A stretch of 48,978 nucleotides of DNA, taken from positions 1-48,978 of the forward strand of contig JANQKU010000066.1 in the NCBI GenBank assembly GCA_028280955.1, in the 5' to 3' direction. This document shows, piece after piece, positions 1 through 8,860 of this stretch (positions are counted from its first letter, which is position 1; every line of letters starts with the position of its first letter). The stretch comes from Opitutaceae bacterium (GTDB lineage Bacteria > Verrucomicrobiota > Verrucomicrobiia > Opitutales > Opitutaceae). The notes under the pieces are model-generated. The model saw nothing but the letters and a program-made list of their open reading frames with translations, did no database searches and was not told the DNA's origin. The translations under genes and the position numbers were made by a program.

Positions 1-1942
1 CAGCTCCGACTGAAGCACTAAAAACACCTTCCTTTTCAAAACGAGTAAAGGCATCTGCATCCAAAACTTCAGCCCACTTATAAGAATAATAACCCGCAGC
101 ATACCCCACCGGATCGGAGAAAAGGTGTCCAAAGCGACAGATAATACTGGGAGAAAGTGTTTTCATTGGCATACGATATTCAGTCAATAACTCCTGGACA
201 GCTTCCTCCGTGTCACCATTGGCATATTGATCAGGATTGAGATGCATCTCCAAGTCCACTTTCCCAAAAGACAACTGTCGCATGGTCGCAACCGCTGAAC
301 AAAAATTGCGAGCGGCTACCATCTTCTCATAAAGCTCATCCGGAATCACCTCTCCTGTCTCATGATGACGGGCAAAGAGATTTAAGCTTTCACGATCCCA
401 GGTCCAATTCTCCATAATCTGAGAAGGGAGCTCTACAAAATCCCAGGCCACATTCGTTCCATTGAGAGATTTTATCTCCACCTCACCCAACAAATGATGA
501 ATTAAATGCCCGAATTCATGAAAAATTGTTTCAACTTCTCGATGTGTCAGTAATGCTGACTTACCATCAAGGGGGGTCGTCATATTTCCACACATTAATC
601 CAAGGTGAGGCTCTCGTTTCTCTCCTTCATTAGGCCCTCCGGTTCGGATTGAATTCATCCAGGCGCCTCCCCTCTTCGATTCTCTCGGATGCCAATCTGT
701 GTAAAAAGCACCCAAGTAAGCACCCGAAAAAGCATCTTCTATTTCATAAACGTTAACTTCGGGATGCCAGACCTCAGCCTCCCCCTTATGTTTTCGTATC
801 GAAATAGAAAATACTTTCCGGGCAATCTCAAATAAACCGGCAATAACCTTATCCATTGGAAAATAGGGCCGCAACTCTTCCTCATCAAAGTCATATCTTT
901 CCTTTCGAAGCTTTTCTGCCCAATAACCAATTTCCCAAGGTTCAAGAGCGGTTCTTTCTTCTCCGGTTTTTTCGGCCCTAAAGATTTCCAAAGCTTCGCA
1001 TTCTTTATCAAAAGCGGCCTTCACTAGAGCATGTAAGTCATCCACAAAATCAAGTGCTGCTTTACCGTTTTTAGCCATTCGGCGCTCTAAAACATGGTCA
1101 GCAAAATTTGCCCTTCCCAAAAGCTCCGCCTTTTCCTGTCGCAATTTCAAGATCTTTGAAATGAGAGCTGCGTTATGGTAGGGTTCCTTTGCGCCAATAC
1201 CAATAGATGCCTCCCATACCTCTCTGCGCAGACTGTCATCTTCCGCATACGTCATCACCGGCTCCACCGAAGGATATTGTAAAGTAAATCGATAAAACGG
1301 TTTTTCTTCTGAGCCATGCCCTTTATTCAAAGCATTTTGACGAGCTGCTTCTCTCGCAGAATCGGGTAAACCCGACAAACGAGAATCATCCTCCAAAACC
1401 AATTCCCACTCATTGGTCGAATCCAAAACATTCTCGGAAAATTTTTGAGTGATCTGAGCCAATTCCGCCATCAGACTCTGCAAACGTTTCTTCTTTTCCA
1501 CAGGCAACTCAGCACCACTCTGACGGAAATCGGCCAAAGTTTCCTCAAAAAACCGTTTATGCACCCCCTTTAGTTCATTCACCTCTGGCTTTTCGCTGAA
1601 AGCCTTCAACACTGCCCAAAGTTTATCATTTAAAGGAATGCGAGCATAGAACTCTGAAACCTTTGGTAGAAGCTCGTTATAAACCTTTCGCAAAGCTTCT
1701 GAATCGCAGACTGATGTCAGATGCGAAACCTTTCCCCACGCTTCATCCAGTGCTTCCATCGCTTTCTCTAAGCCAAGAAATGCATTTTCATAGGAAGCCT
1801 CTTCAAGAGGAATCGCACAAATTTTATCCAAATGATCCTGCGCATCTGAAAGAGCCTGATCAATATCCGGTTGAATACACTCCGGTGTTAATTCTGACCA
1901 TTTTACAAAAAACGATTTATCCAGAAAGGGATGATTTGTCAT
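1..1942 (-). CDS. prlC: M3 family oligopeptidase (oligopeptidase A/Dcp-like), 3' end beyond the window
   Basis: Zinc metallopeptidase of family M3, which degrades short peptides in the cytoplasm (oligopeptidase A / thimet-like). The reading frame is open from an ATG at 1942 to the window edge, giving 647 residues. E. coli oligopeptidase A is about 680, so only the last few dozen residues are missing. The zinc site HEFGH (HExxH) lies at 506-520, about residue 475, and the conserved C-terminal region with the GYYSYKWAE segment is at about 66-100. The long helical N-terminal half fits the family. The start is not backed by a clear Shine-Dalgarno sequence; the ATG is the first in frame in a segment that aligns naturally with the family N-terminus. 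It is transcribed divergently from the DciA-like gene. I am sure of the family but less sure of prlC versus dcp. Confidence 0.9.
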   Translation of the reverse strand, partial: MTNHPFLDKSFFVKWSELTPECIQPDIDQALSDAQDHLDKICAIPLEEASYENAFLGLEKAMEALDEAWGKVSHLTSVCDSEALRKVYNELLPKVSEFYARIPLNDKLWAVLKAFSEKPEVNELKGVHKRFFEETLADFRQSGAELPVEKKKRLQSLMAELAQITQKFSENVLDSTNEWELVLEDDSRLSGLPDSAREAARQNALNKGHGSEEKPFYRFTLQYPSVEPVMTYAEDDSLRREVWEASIGIGAKEPYHNAALISKILKLRQEKAELLGRANFADHVLERRMAKNGKAALDFVDDLHALVKAAFDKECEALEIFRAEKTGEERTALEPWEIGYWAEKLRKERYDFDEEELRPYFPMDKVIAGLFEIARKVFSISIRKHKGEAEVWHPEVNVYEIEDAFSGAYLGAFYTDWHPRESKRGGAWMNSIRTGGPNEGEKREPHLGLMCGNMTTPLDGKSALLTHREVETIFHEFGHLIHHLLGEVEIKSLNGTNVAWDFVELPSQIMENWTWDRESLNLFARHHETGEVIPDELYEKMVAARNFCSAVATMRQLSFGKVDLEMHLNPDQYANGDTEEAVQELLTEYRMPMKTLSPSIICRFGHLFSDPVGYAAGYYSYKWAEVLDADAFTRFEKEGVFSASVGA

Positions 1943-2071
1943 ATCCAAGAATGACTTCTCTTCACTCCCACTTGTCAAACCGCAATGACTCAAACAATGC
2001 TCAAAGAAATCTCAGAGAAAAATTGTGGATCTCTCTTGTTTCCAACTCATCTCCTTTCTATTTATTGCCCC

Positions 2072-2449
2072 ATGCCCAGTCATAAATTTCCACGACATGT
2101 GGAAAACCTCATTGCCAATTTCAGAGGCCTTCCGGAAGACAGAAGCCGATCTCGTCTTAACGAAACAACACCTTTTCAAGATGTTATTGAAAAAGTCATT
2201 CAAAAATATCGCATTGGAATGGCTTCTCCCGAAGAAACACTTCGAGAACATTGGGCTGAAATAGTCGGAGCAGCAAATGTGCAATTCTGCCATCCCACTC
2301 GGATTGAAAGAGGAAAAAACCTTATCATTACGGTGAGTAATCCCGTTGTCCGTCAGGAACTTTTTTTCAATCGAAAGCTCCTCATAAAAAAAATCCAGGA
2401 GATTCCGAACTGTCGTGATATCACTCTTGGAAATCTCAGGGTCGGCTAA
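2072..2449 (+). CDS. DciA-like DUF721 protein
   Basis: Small protein of the DUF721 family, whose characterised members (DciA) load or support the replicative helicase DnaB. The family signature is visible: a central WAEIVG motif followed by a basic segment and a strand-rich C-terminus (VVRQELFFNRK then ITLGNLRVG), which forms the KH-like domain. I chose the ATG at 2072 (125 aa) because the protein then begins with the usual basic stretch and the FRGLPEDRS segment. An upstream ATG at 1985 would add 29 residues that look unrelated to the family. Neither start has a good ribosome-binding site. Divergent from the M3 peptidase and followed by the rpsO leader. The helicase-loading role is inferred from the family. 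Confidence 0.72.
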   Translation: MPSHKFPRHVENLIANFRGLPEDRSRSRLNETTPFQDVIEKVIQKYRIGMASPEETLREHWAEIVGAANVQFCHPTRIERGKNLIITVSNPVVRQELFFNRKLLIKKIQEIPNCRDITLGNLRVG

Positions 2450-2550
2450 TCCACAAAACCCAGTCGCCGCTTTACCATTCTTTCTCTTTCCGGCACCTAA
2501 ATTTTTCGCTTGCCGAAAGAACTCTCATCGTTGATAGCTACCCACTTGCG

Positions 2551-2640
2551 CTAGGGTTTGTCCATCGGTTTTGGACTAGCTCGTCGGCTCATTCGGGCAA
2601 CCGGATGTCAGCGGTGAAATTGGCTGGCGCTGATTTCACG
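2551..2640 (+). promoter_or_regulatory. Structured leader RNA upstream of rpsO
   Basis: Three consecutive hairpins can be read in the 240-nt gap before rpsO. The first pairs 2560-2564 with 2572-2576 (GTCCA/TGGAC). The second pairs 2591-2596 with 2601-2606 across a GCAA tetraloop (ATTCGG/CCGGAT, one G.U). The third pairs 2614-2620 with 2633-2639 (GTGAAAT/ATTTCAC). A GNRA loop and three helices in under 90 nt suggest a folded mRNA leader. Autogenous control by S15 binding its own leader is known in several bacteria with non-homologous RNA structures, so that is the natural hypothesis. The RNA function itself is inferred. Confidence 0.45.
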
Positions 2641-2689
2641 GTAGCTTTCCCAAGTTACCCATTAGCCCTCAACAGGAAAATATAAAACC

Positions 2690-2956
2690 ATGACAGAAGC
2701 TATTAATAAACAAGAACTTATAACAGAATATAAAACCCACGATAAAGATACCGGTTCCTGCGAAGTCCAGGTAGCCCTGTTGTCAGCTCGGATTAACCAT
2801 CTGACAGAACATCTTCGCGTTCACCGAAAAGATTTCCACTCTCGCAGAGGACTTCTCGCCATGACCAGCCGTCGTCGTAAATTGCTCGACTACCTTAAAC
2901 GGCACGATTTGGCAAAATATACAGAACTGATCCAGCGCTTAAAGCTGCGTCGCTAA
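2690..2956 (+). CDS. rpsO: 30S ribosomal protein S15
   Basis: Ribosomal protein S15, which binds 16S rRNA in the central domain of the small subunit. At 88 aa it has the normal length, with the family signatures [16 protein letters not shown] near residue 20 and [12 protein letters not shown] near residue 45, and ends LIQRLKLRR. The ATG at 2690 follows an AGGAAAATATAAAACC segment, giving a usable ribosome-binding site. It lies upstream of pnp, the same arrangement as in E. coli, and is preceded and followed by structured RNA (see the neighbouring entries). Identification is certain. Confidence 0.98.
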   Translation: MTEAINKQELITEYKTHDKDTGSCEVQVALLSARINHLTEHLRVHRKDFHSRRGLLAMTSRRRKLLDYLKRHDLAKYTELIQRLKLRR

Positions 2957-2959
2957 TAC

Positions 2960-3159
2960 GATAAGCTTCTTCGTTACCGGTGACAAAAACTCACCTAAAT
3001 AGTCTTAAAATGAACCATTCCTCCTTTGGAAACTGGCTCTATACGAAGAAGATTTTATCAAAACGATCCCAATTTGAATCATCATACTGAGGTATTTCCG
3101 GCTGCTGTTTTTTCTCCGGACAGCAGCCGGAAATCTCTCAAGTAACTGATTCAAATTGG
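2960..3159 (+). promoter_or_regulatory. Strong two-domain stem-loop region between rpsO and pnp
   Basis: Two long helices fill the 235-nt rpsO-pnp gap. Domain 1 pairs 2966-2974 (CTTCTTCGT) with 3043-3051, extended by GATAA (2960-2964) with TTATC (3055-3059); a small GGTGA/TCACC hairpin (2979-2983/2991-2995) lies inside it. Domain 2 pairs 3069-3081 with 3147-3159 (13 bp, perfect) and encloses a perfect 14-bp stem, 3094-3107 with 3121-3134, with a T-rich 13-nt loop. No T-run follows the last stem on either strand, so it does not look like a terminator. In E. coli the pnp leader carries an RNase III-processed hairpin through which PNPase represses itself; this structure fits the same role, by inference. 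Confidence 0.6.
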
Positions 3160-3191
3160 TTTAAAAATACTAAACAAAACCAATTAAATAC

Positions 3192-5366
3192 ATGAATCAG
3201 AAACATACTGTCTCTGTCGAAGGCCTCGAAATGGCCTTTTCCACCGGAACCCTCGCACAGCTCGCTAGTGGAGCCATCACTATTACAAGCGGAGAAACAT
3301 CCCTTTTTGTCGCCGCCACTGCAGCCAGCAGTGTTCGCGAAGGTCAGGACTTTTTCCCTCTTACGGTCGATTATCGTGAAAAATATTCTGCAGCTGGGCG
3401 TTTCCCTGGTGGCTACTTTAAACGCGAAGGACGCCCTTCAGAAAAAGAGATTCTTACCTCTCGCCTCTGCGACCGTCCCTGCCGTCCACTTTTCCCCAAA
3501 GGCTTCCTCAATGAAGTGCAGGTAATCGGCATGTTGCTCTCAACAGATCTGACCAATGAGCCGGATATCTTGATGATCAACGGTGCTTCAGCGGCTCTCG
3601 CTATTTCAGATATTCCCTGGGATGGACCAATCGCAGGTATCCGCCTCGCGCAAATCGACGGTGAGTTCGTCGTCAACCCAACCATCGAGCAACAATACTC
3701 TTCTGACCTCGATCTTATTTACGTCGGCACAGAAAAAGAGATGCTGATGATCGAAGGAAGCGCTGATCAAATCTCTGATGAACGCTTTGTTGAAGCTCTC
3801 GAATATTCGCAAAATGCAATCCAACCCATTATCAAAGCCATCAAAGAATTGCGCGAAGTTGCCGGGAAACCAAAGAAAGAATTCGAACTGGTTACTTGCG
3901 ACGAGAAAGTCCTCGAAATAGTCAGCCGAGTAGGTGGAGAAAAAATTGTTGAATCAGCAAAAAAGCCCACCAAGCAGGAACGACAAGATGCTCTCAACGC
4001 TGTCAGCGACGAAGCACTCGAAGCCCTGACCAATGAACTCGGTGATGATAACTTCAAGGAAGTTCATCTGCAAATGGCCTTGGAAGAACTGCAGGAAAAA
4101 GCATACCGCACCGCGATTTTGGCAACCAATACTCGCTCTGGTGACCGCAAACCCGATGAACTACGGGAACTTGAAAGCGACGTAGGTGTTCTCCATCGAG
4201 TTCACGGTTCTGCCCTTTTCAAAAGAGGTGAAACCCAAGCCCTTGTTATCACAACACTTGGCGCAACAAACGAATCGCAGAGCTTAGACGCATTGACCGG
4301 AGGCCCCACTTCAAAATCATTTGTTCTCCATTATAATTTCCCTCCTTATTCCGTAGGTGAAACAGGTCGCTTCATCGGACCTGGGCGCCGGGAAATCGGG
4401 CATGGAGCTTTGGCTGAACGTTCCCTACTTCCAGTCATTCCAACTGAGGATATTTTCCCTTATTGTATCCGCATTACTTCAGAAATCATGGCCTCCAATG
4501 GATCGACCTCTATGGCCTCCATCTGTGGTGGTTGTCTTTCCCTCATGGATGCAGGTGTTCCCATTACATCACCTGTCGCCGGAATCTCCATAGGACTGGT
4601 CAGCGAATTTGATGAGAATGAAAATATCTCCAAATACGTTACCTTGACGGATATTCTGGGCGAAGAAGATCACTACGGAGACATGGACTTCAAGATCGCC
4701 GGAACCAAGGACGGCATCACTGGATTCCAGCTCGATCTGAAAATTAGAGGTCTTCCCTTCAATATCGTAAAAGAAGCCGTCACTCAGTCACGGGAAGCAC
4801 GCTTAAAGATTCTCGCAAACATGCTGGAAGCTCTCCCAGAGCCCAGAAAGAAGCTCAGTGACTATGCTCCGCGGATTGAAACCCTTGAGATCGACCCTGA
4901 AAAAATCGGCGCCCTCATCGGTCCCGGAGGGAAAAATATCCGCCGCATTACGGAAATCACCGGAGCAAGCGTCAACATCGCTGAAGATAACAGCGGCAAA
5001 GTCTTTGTTTATACCAATAACCAGGAAGCGATGGAACGAGCTATCCACGAAATCGAACTGGTTTGTGGAACCGTTGAAGAAGGTAAAATCTACCGTGGAA
5101 TCGTCAAAGGTATCAAAGACTTTGGTTGCTTCGTTGAAGTCCTCCCCGGACAAGAAGGGCTCGTTCACATCTCCGAACTGGCAGACTTCCGTGTCAAACG
5201 CACAGAAGACGTCTGCAAAATGGGAGACGAAATGGTGGTCAAATGCATTGGCATCGATGAAAAAGGCCGCGTTCGTCTCAGCCGCCGTGCAGCCCTCGAA
5301 GAATTGGAAGCTGAAAAAAACGCAGCTTCTGATTCCGAAGAATCCACTGATTCGAACGAAAAATAA
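3192..5366 (+). CDS. pnp: Polyribonucleotide nucleotidyltransferase (PNPase)
   Basis: PNPase, the phosphorolytic 3'-5' exoribonuclease of mRNA decay. The 724 aa (E. coli enzyme 711) contain, in order, a first RNase PH core, the alpha-helical linker (about 240-320), the second, catalytic RNase PH core with the [19 protein letters not shown] segment, a KH domain with the [10 protein letters not shown] loop near residue 580, and an S1 domain ([18 protein letters not shown]) near residue 645, ending in a short acidic tail. The ATG at 3192 has only a weak upstream purine stretch, but the N-terminal sequence matches the family start. It follows rpsO after a long folded leader, which suggests post-transcriptional autoregulation. 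A bidirectional terminator follows. Confidence 0.98.
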   Translation: MNQKHTVSVEGLEMAFSTGTLAQLASGAITITSGETSLFVAATAASSVREGQDFFPLTVDYREKYSAAGRFPGGYFKREGRPSEKEILTSRLCDRPCRPLFPKGFLNEVQVIGMLLSTDLTNEPDILMINGASAALAISDIPWDGPIAGIRLAQIDGEFVVNPTIEQQYSSDLDLIYVGTEKEMLMIEGSADQISDERFVEALEYSQNAIQPIIKAIKELREVAGKPKKEFELVTCDEKVLEIVSRVGGEKIVESAKKPTKQERQDALNAVSDEALEALTNELGDDNFKEVHLQMALEELQEKAYRTAILATNTRSGDRKPDELRELESDVGVLHRVHGSALFKRGETQALVITTLGATNESQSLDALTGGPTSKSFVLHYNFPPYSVGETGRFIGPGRREIGHGALAERSLLPVIPTEDIFPYCIRITSEIMASNGSTSMASICGGCLSLMDAGVPITSPVAGISIGLVSEFDENENISKYVTLTDILGEEDHYGDMDFKIAGTKDGITGFQLDLKIRGLPFNIVKEAVTQSREARLKILANMLEALPEPRKKLSDYAPRIETLEIDPEKIGALIGPGGKNIRRITEITGASVNIAEDNSGKVFVYTNNQEAMERAIHEIELVCGTVEEGKIYRGIVKGIKDFGCFVEVLPGQEGLVHISELADFRVKRTEDVCKMGDEMVVKCIGIDEKGRVRLSRRAALEELEAEKNAASDSEESTDSNEK

Positions 5367-5390
5367 ACTTCTCCAAAAACACTTAAAAAG

Positions 5391-5423
5391 AAAAGGTCGG
5401 GGCTTTATCGCTCCGGCCTTTTT
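5391..5423 (+). terminator. Intrinsic terminator after pnp, probably bidirectional
   Basis: A 9-bp stem pairs 5395-5403 (GGTCGGGGC) with 5410-5418 (GCTCCGGCC) around the loop TTTATC, followed by five T on the plus strand. Read on the minus strand the same stem is followed by TTTTCTTTTT, so it can also serve the convergent membrane-protein gene ending at 5448. Confidence 0.85.
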
Positions 5424-5447
5424 AATCGGAATCAATGGACAATTTTT

Positions 5448-5924
5448 TTAATCGTTTTCTTCGGTTGTTTTCACGTCCTCTTGTATGTTTTTCCCCTGCT
5501 TCCGCCGCACAAAAAATAAAACGAGATTACCCACCCCTAACGCAAAAAAAACGACAAAGAAAAGCAGACTATCTTCATTCCGTCTAATATACTCAAGACC
5601 TCCATTGTAAAAGAGAATTCCAGCCGCTGCAATTAACAGAACGATACTCCAAAACAAATTCCCATATGAATCCCCCATTCTTTTATGCTTCTTGGTTGAA
5701 TTGAGATCTTTCAGGACTTCAGCGGGCAATTCTGGAGGCGTCAGACCTTTCTCATACGCAACGAGAGACTGTTCATGATGATAACGTAAAATCTCTCTTT
5801 TTCTCCGTGTTTTTAATATCGTTTCCACAAGAGATGATCCCACAATAAGCGCAAAAATTCCCAAGACAAATATAAAAGAGGCTATCGGTATCCAAAGTGG
5901 AGAAACTGATGCTAGATAAAACAT
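5448..5924 (-). CDS. Small three-TM membrane protein (DUF6249-like)
   Basis: Hypothetical inner-membrane protein of 158 aa. A hydrophobic segment at about 10-35 (PLWIPIASFIFVLGIFALIVG) is followed by a basic, charged loop containing HHEQSLVAYEKGLTPPELP. This loop resembles the cytoplasmic E-K-G-x-x-P-P signature of DUF6249-type proteins. Two further hydrophobic segments lie at about 90-110 and 120-140, and a charged tail ends the protein. Proteins of this type often sit beside ECF sigma genes, and here the divergent neighbour is an ECF sigma/anti-sigma pair, which hints at a shared regulon. It converges on pnp and shares its terminator. The function is unknown and the family assignment is from memory of the motif. 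Confidence 0.6.
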   Translation of the reverse strand: MFYLASVSPLWIPIASFIFVLGIFALIVGSSLVETILKTRRKREILRYHHEQSLVAYEKGLTPPELPAEVLKDLNSTKKHKRMGDSYGNLFWSIVLLIAAAGILFYNGGLEYIRRNEDSLLFFVVFFALGVGNLVLFFVRRKQGKNIQEDVKTTEEND

Positions 5925-6206
5925 GATATTTATGATTTACAGGAATAATTAGATTAATGGCACAAATCGTTTTGCTTACTATTACTCATATTAAATAGCT
6001 TTTGTTGCATTAAAATTCTCGTTTGAGAATAACTCCACAAAAATAAGGAAACACTTATCGCAACAATTTACCCCGTAGGCCAGTATCAGAAAATAATTCC
6101 AACTGTTTAAGGCCTTATCAACCCAACCGACAGATCATCTGACGAAAGCGTCGCACAAATCCATTCGCTCCTCGAGCAATTCGAGTATCGGGAAGCCTTT
6201 GTTGTC

Positions 6207-6698
6207 TTGATACAAAGCCACAAAACAAAAATTTATTATTGGGCCTACAATTTCTTACACGATACGCATCTTGCTGAAGATTTAGCCCAAGAGATCTTCT
6301 TAAAAGCCTGGAAAGCCCTTCCCAGATTTGATTCAAGAAAAAGTAAAATATCCACCTGGCTTTATACTATAACTCGCAATACCTGCCTCACCGAGTTGCA
6401 AAAACAATCGAAAGAACCAATGGTTTCTCTGAATGATGAACATTCTATCGTCGAAGAAATGACTGGCGACAACGCAACATCCAAAAAACTGGAAAACATC
6501 GACCTTCTCGAATTGATACAAAAACTACCCAAAAAAGACAGCCAGGCTCTGACTCTCTTTTATCTTGAACAAAAATCTTATGAAGAAGCTGCTGAATTAA
6601 TGGAAATCCCCTTAGGGACATTCAAAGCAATGATCCATAGAGCCAAGAAAAAGCTTCATACTATTCTAAATTCAACACCCAAACGATTAATCATATGA
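6207..6698 (+). CDS. ECF-type RNA polymerase sigma factor with abnormal 5' end
   Basis: Extracytoplasmic-function sigma-70 factor. Region 2 is clear (AEDLAQEIFLKAWKALPRFD, then STWLYTITRNTCL) and region 4 carries the helix-turn-helix (KSYEEAAELMEIPLGTFKAMIHRAKKKL). The first legal start in this frame is the TTG at 6207. The frame is already open from 6111, and the upstream codons read like the missing start of region 2 (REAFVVL directly before the TTG). No ATG, GTG or TTG lies in 6111-6206; an ATC at 6117, preceded by AAGG, is the likeliest true or former start. The stop overlaps the next gene by four bases (ATGA), so the two are translationally coupled. A weak promoter-like pair lies at 6005-6033, and an inverted repeat ATTCTC/GAGAAT at 6015-6030. 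Confidence 0.85.
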   Translation: MIQSHKTKIYYWAYNFLHDTHLAEDLAQEIFLKAWKALPRFDSRKSKISTWLYTITRNTCLTELQKQSKEPMVSLNDEHSIVEEMTGDNATSKKLENIDLLELIQKLPKKDSQALTLFYLEQKSYEEAAELMEIPLGTFKAMIHRAKKKLHTILNSTPKRLII

Positions 6699-7192
6699 AC
6701 TCCTCAGAAAATTATCAGAACCTCATCTTGAGATACATTGATGGAGATCTGGATACAAAGGAAATACAATTGATCGAATCCATCTTAAAAGAGAATCCTC
6801 ATGCCAAAGCCTTTTATCTGGAACAAATGGATCTCGACAACGTCTTGGCCAAATCCTTTGCAAAAACTACTCTTTCAGAAAACTTCGAAAGTGATCTTTT
6901 GGAAAAGATTACAATTGCACCGCCTCAACCTCTCATAAACGAAACACCTACGATAAGAATAATCCTGCAAGAATTCTTAAAACAACTATCTGACTACCAA
7001 GACTATTTTTATTCAGGACTACTCGTCCTGCTGCTCATCACACCACAACTCGACGCAGAAAAACTCATCAAACTTTTAACTTTCCCCATAACCCCCTATT
7101 TCTTAATTGGCTCATCTGTTGCAATACTGATGATCGTCTTTCCCATTCGAGAATGGGCTTCCAGACTTTTTCAGCATTCTCGTTTCTTCTAG
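6695..7192 (+). CDS. Putative membrane-bound anti-sigma factor
   Basis: Protein of 165 aa translationally coupled (ATGA overlap) to the ECF sigma gene. The N-terminus has the YIDGDLDTKEIQLIESIL pattern and a following NPHAKAFYLEQ segment, typical of soluble anti-sigma N-domains in FecR/zinc-free anti-sigma proteins. No HxxxCxxC zinc motif is visible. The second half holds two hydrophobic segments (about 110-128 and 137-155), so the protein would be anchored in the inner membrane with the N-domain in the cytoplasm. The periplasmic part is very short, so the stimulus is probably not a large extracytoplasmic domain. The anti-sigma role rests on position and the N-terminal pattern. It converges on the glycosidase gene with only 7 bp between. 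Confidence 0.6.
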   Translation: MNSSENYQNLILRYIDGDLDTKEIQLIESILKENPHAKAFYLEQMDLDNVLAKSFAKTTLSENFESDLLEKITIAPPQPLINETPTIRIILQEFLKQLSDYQDYFYSGLLVLLLITPQLDAEKLIKLLTFPITPYFLIGSSVAILMIVFPIREWASRLFQHSRFF

Positions 7193-7199
7193 AAAATTC

Positions 7200-8774
7200 T
7201 TAGGAATCCATACCCCAATCAAATCGAACCTCCTTATTTCCTATTTTCCACAAGGAAGGCGTTCGACTTTCAAACCAATCAAGAGGTTCTGCCACTGATT
7301 CCGTTTGAGTGAGACTCGAAAGAGCATAAGCTTCTCGCAAGGCTGCCTTCTGCTCGGCTCCAACAGCATCCGGTGCAGCTGAAACCAATAAAGGTGTTCC
7401 GCTTCCCGCCAGCACCTCTAACCATTGTCGATTCAGATCCCAGGGAATTTTTTTCGTTATCCCGACACAATCCGCATCAGCTAAAAAGAATACACGATGC
7501 TGTAGTATTCGAAAAGCCAATGCATTGACCCCCATTTTTCTAGTTCGACTCCAATCATCGCCCGAAGTATCATCACCCGTTCTCTGAAGATCCAGACATC
7601 CAGGTGCTAGGTGCCCAATGACATTGCAACCATCTATAAGAGAAGATCCCGCTGCTATGCGAATTTTTTGGTATAGATTTCGTATAATTTCGGCTGACGT
7701 TCGACTCTCGTCCTGAAATGACATCGTCTTGTCACATGTCATATTCGATCCCATTTCAAATCCCCATTGACCAAAAATTTCGTAAGTCGTGAAATCATGC
7801 TTCAGCATTTCATAACCCCACTCCTCGGAAATCCTTTCAATATCCTCCGCTATATATTCAAGCACTTCCGGAATACTCGGATCCAGGGCAAATCCATGCT
7901 CATCCTTTCCTCTCAGCCAAGCCTCCGGCAATCGTTCATGACTCCTCAGTGGTCGAATCCAGATCCCAGGTCGAGCTCCGACTTCTCGAATGCATTCCGC
8001 CAGCCTCTGCATATTCCCAAAAACCCGATTTCCTCTATTCCAAGGCCCTCCATTGGCATCGCCACATACCTGCCAACCGGCATCTATCATAAAAAAAGGT
8101 CGATTCGGACCTTCCGGAGCTAATTCGACTAACAAATGAGTATCCCGCATAACTGTTTCCGGTGAATTATGCCCATAGCCATAATGCCAATCGTTAAATC
8201 CAATAATCGGATACTCCGGCAATGAAACTGAGTCACACATCTTTCGGTAAAAATTTTGTGCCATATTAAATGGAGACGCCTCCTCATTCAAATCCATTAC
8301 AACCGTCGCTATCGGTAAAACCCGTTTACCCAGGTTAACTCCCTTTACCCCGGAACGAACATCACAAACAAGCCTGAGTTCTTCCTCAGTAACAATCCAA
8401 TGACAAAAAGCTGCCGGAACTGTTTTAACCCCAATGGCCCAGGTTCTGGATTCTTTATTGGCCAAAAAATACCAGGGGAAATAACGCTCTGTTGAAAACT
8501 CAGCCCATTCGAGATCACCATATCCTCTTTCCCAGGCATCATTCAGAAAATGAATACTCTCCTCCAGATGACACTTCCATACAAAAAAAATTCGTTCGAC
8601 CCTTCTTTTTTCTGAACGAAGTTCCAGGTTTAACCCCTCCATTCTTTTCTCAACATGAACAGAAAGATGAGATCCCTGCCAGAACCCGTCAGAAGAATAC
8701 TCCAGAGGAAATGCCTCCAACTCAGCTTCAACTCGAACATAATCCGGCAAACGAAGTTCTTCTTCAAATAACAT
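7200..8774 (-). CDS. Clan GH-D glycoside hydrolase, alpha-galactosidase-like
   Basis: Probable alpha-galactosidase-type glycosidase (GH27/GH36/melibiase fold), 524 aa with no obvious signal peptide. An N-terminal beta-rich region (about 1-180) precedes a TIM barrel beginning at YPIIGFNDWHYGYG. The barrel has DAGW near 231, the ARPGIWIRPL strand near 268, and a catalytic-nucleophile strand YEMLKHDF with Asp327 in the K-x-D position. The usual GH36 acid/base strand is replaced by LQRTGDDTSGDDW near 397-408, where Asp401 or Asp402 may serve. It is the last gene of the minus-strand sugar-acid cluster, starting 87 bp after the dehydratase gene, and plausibly releases the sugar that the cluster oxidises. 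The substrate is not certain. Confidence 0.72.
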   Translation of the reverse strand: MLFEEELRLPDYVRVEAELEAFPLEYSSDGFWQGSHLSVHVEKRMEGLNLELRSEKRRVERIFFVWKCHLEESIHFLNDAWERGYGDLEWAEFSTERYFPWYFLANKESRTWAIGVKTVPAAFCHWIVTEEELRLVCDVRSGVKGVNLGKRVLPIATVVMDLNEEASPFNMAQNFYRKMCDSVSLPEYPIIGFNDWHYGYGHNSPETVMRDTHLLVELAPEGPNRPFFMIDAGWQVCGDANGGPWNRGNRVFGNMQRLAECIREVGARPGIWIRPLRSHERLPEAWLRGKDEHGFALDPSIPEVLEYIAEDIERISEEWGYEMLKHDFTTYEIFGQWGFEMGSNMTCDKTMSFQDESRTSAEIIRNLYQKIRIAAGSSLIDGCNVIGHLAPGCLDLQRTGDDTSGDDWSRTRKMGVNALAFRILQHRVFFLADADCVGITKKIPWDLNRQWLEVLAGSGTPLLVSAAPDAVGAEQKAALREAYALSSLTQTESVAEPLDWFESRTPSLWKIGNKEVRFDWGMDS

Positions 8775-8860
8775 AAACTCTTATCCGAATGTCACAGCTC
8801 AATCGCAACTCATTTCAAAGCGATTTCAACTGCCAGCAAAGCTCAATAAAGCAATTCGGC

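Noticed and set aside
3094-3134. The 14-bp stem before pnp as an intrinsic terminator for rpsO
   Set aside because: No T-run follows on either strand; the T-rich part is inside the loop. A regulatory or processing structure fits better.
4803-5435. A 210-aa frame on the minus strand of pnp
   Set aside because: It mirrors pnp codon composition, is Phe- and Asp-rich in a way typical of antisense frames, and has no family motifs or start signals.
6049-6077. A GGAAAC...CGTA pair as an ECF-type autoregulated promoter
   Set aside because: The spacing is about 21 bp rather than the usual 16 for such promoters, so I do not call it.
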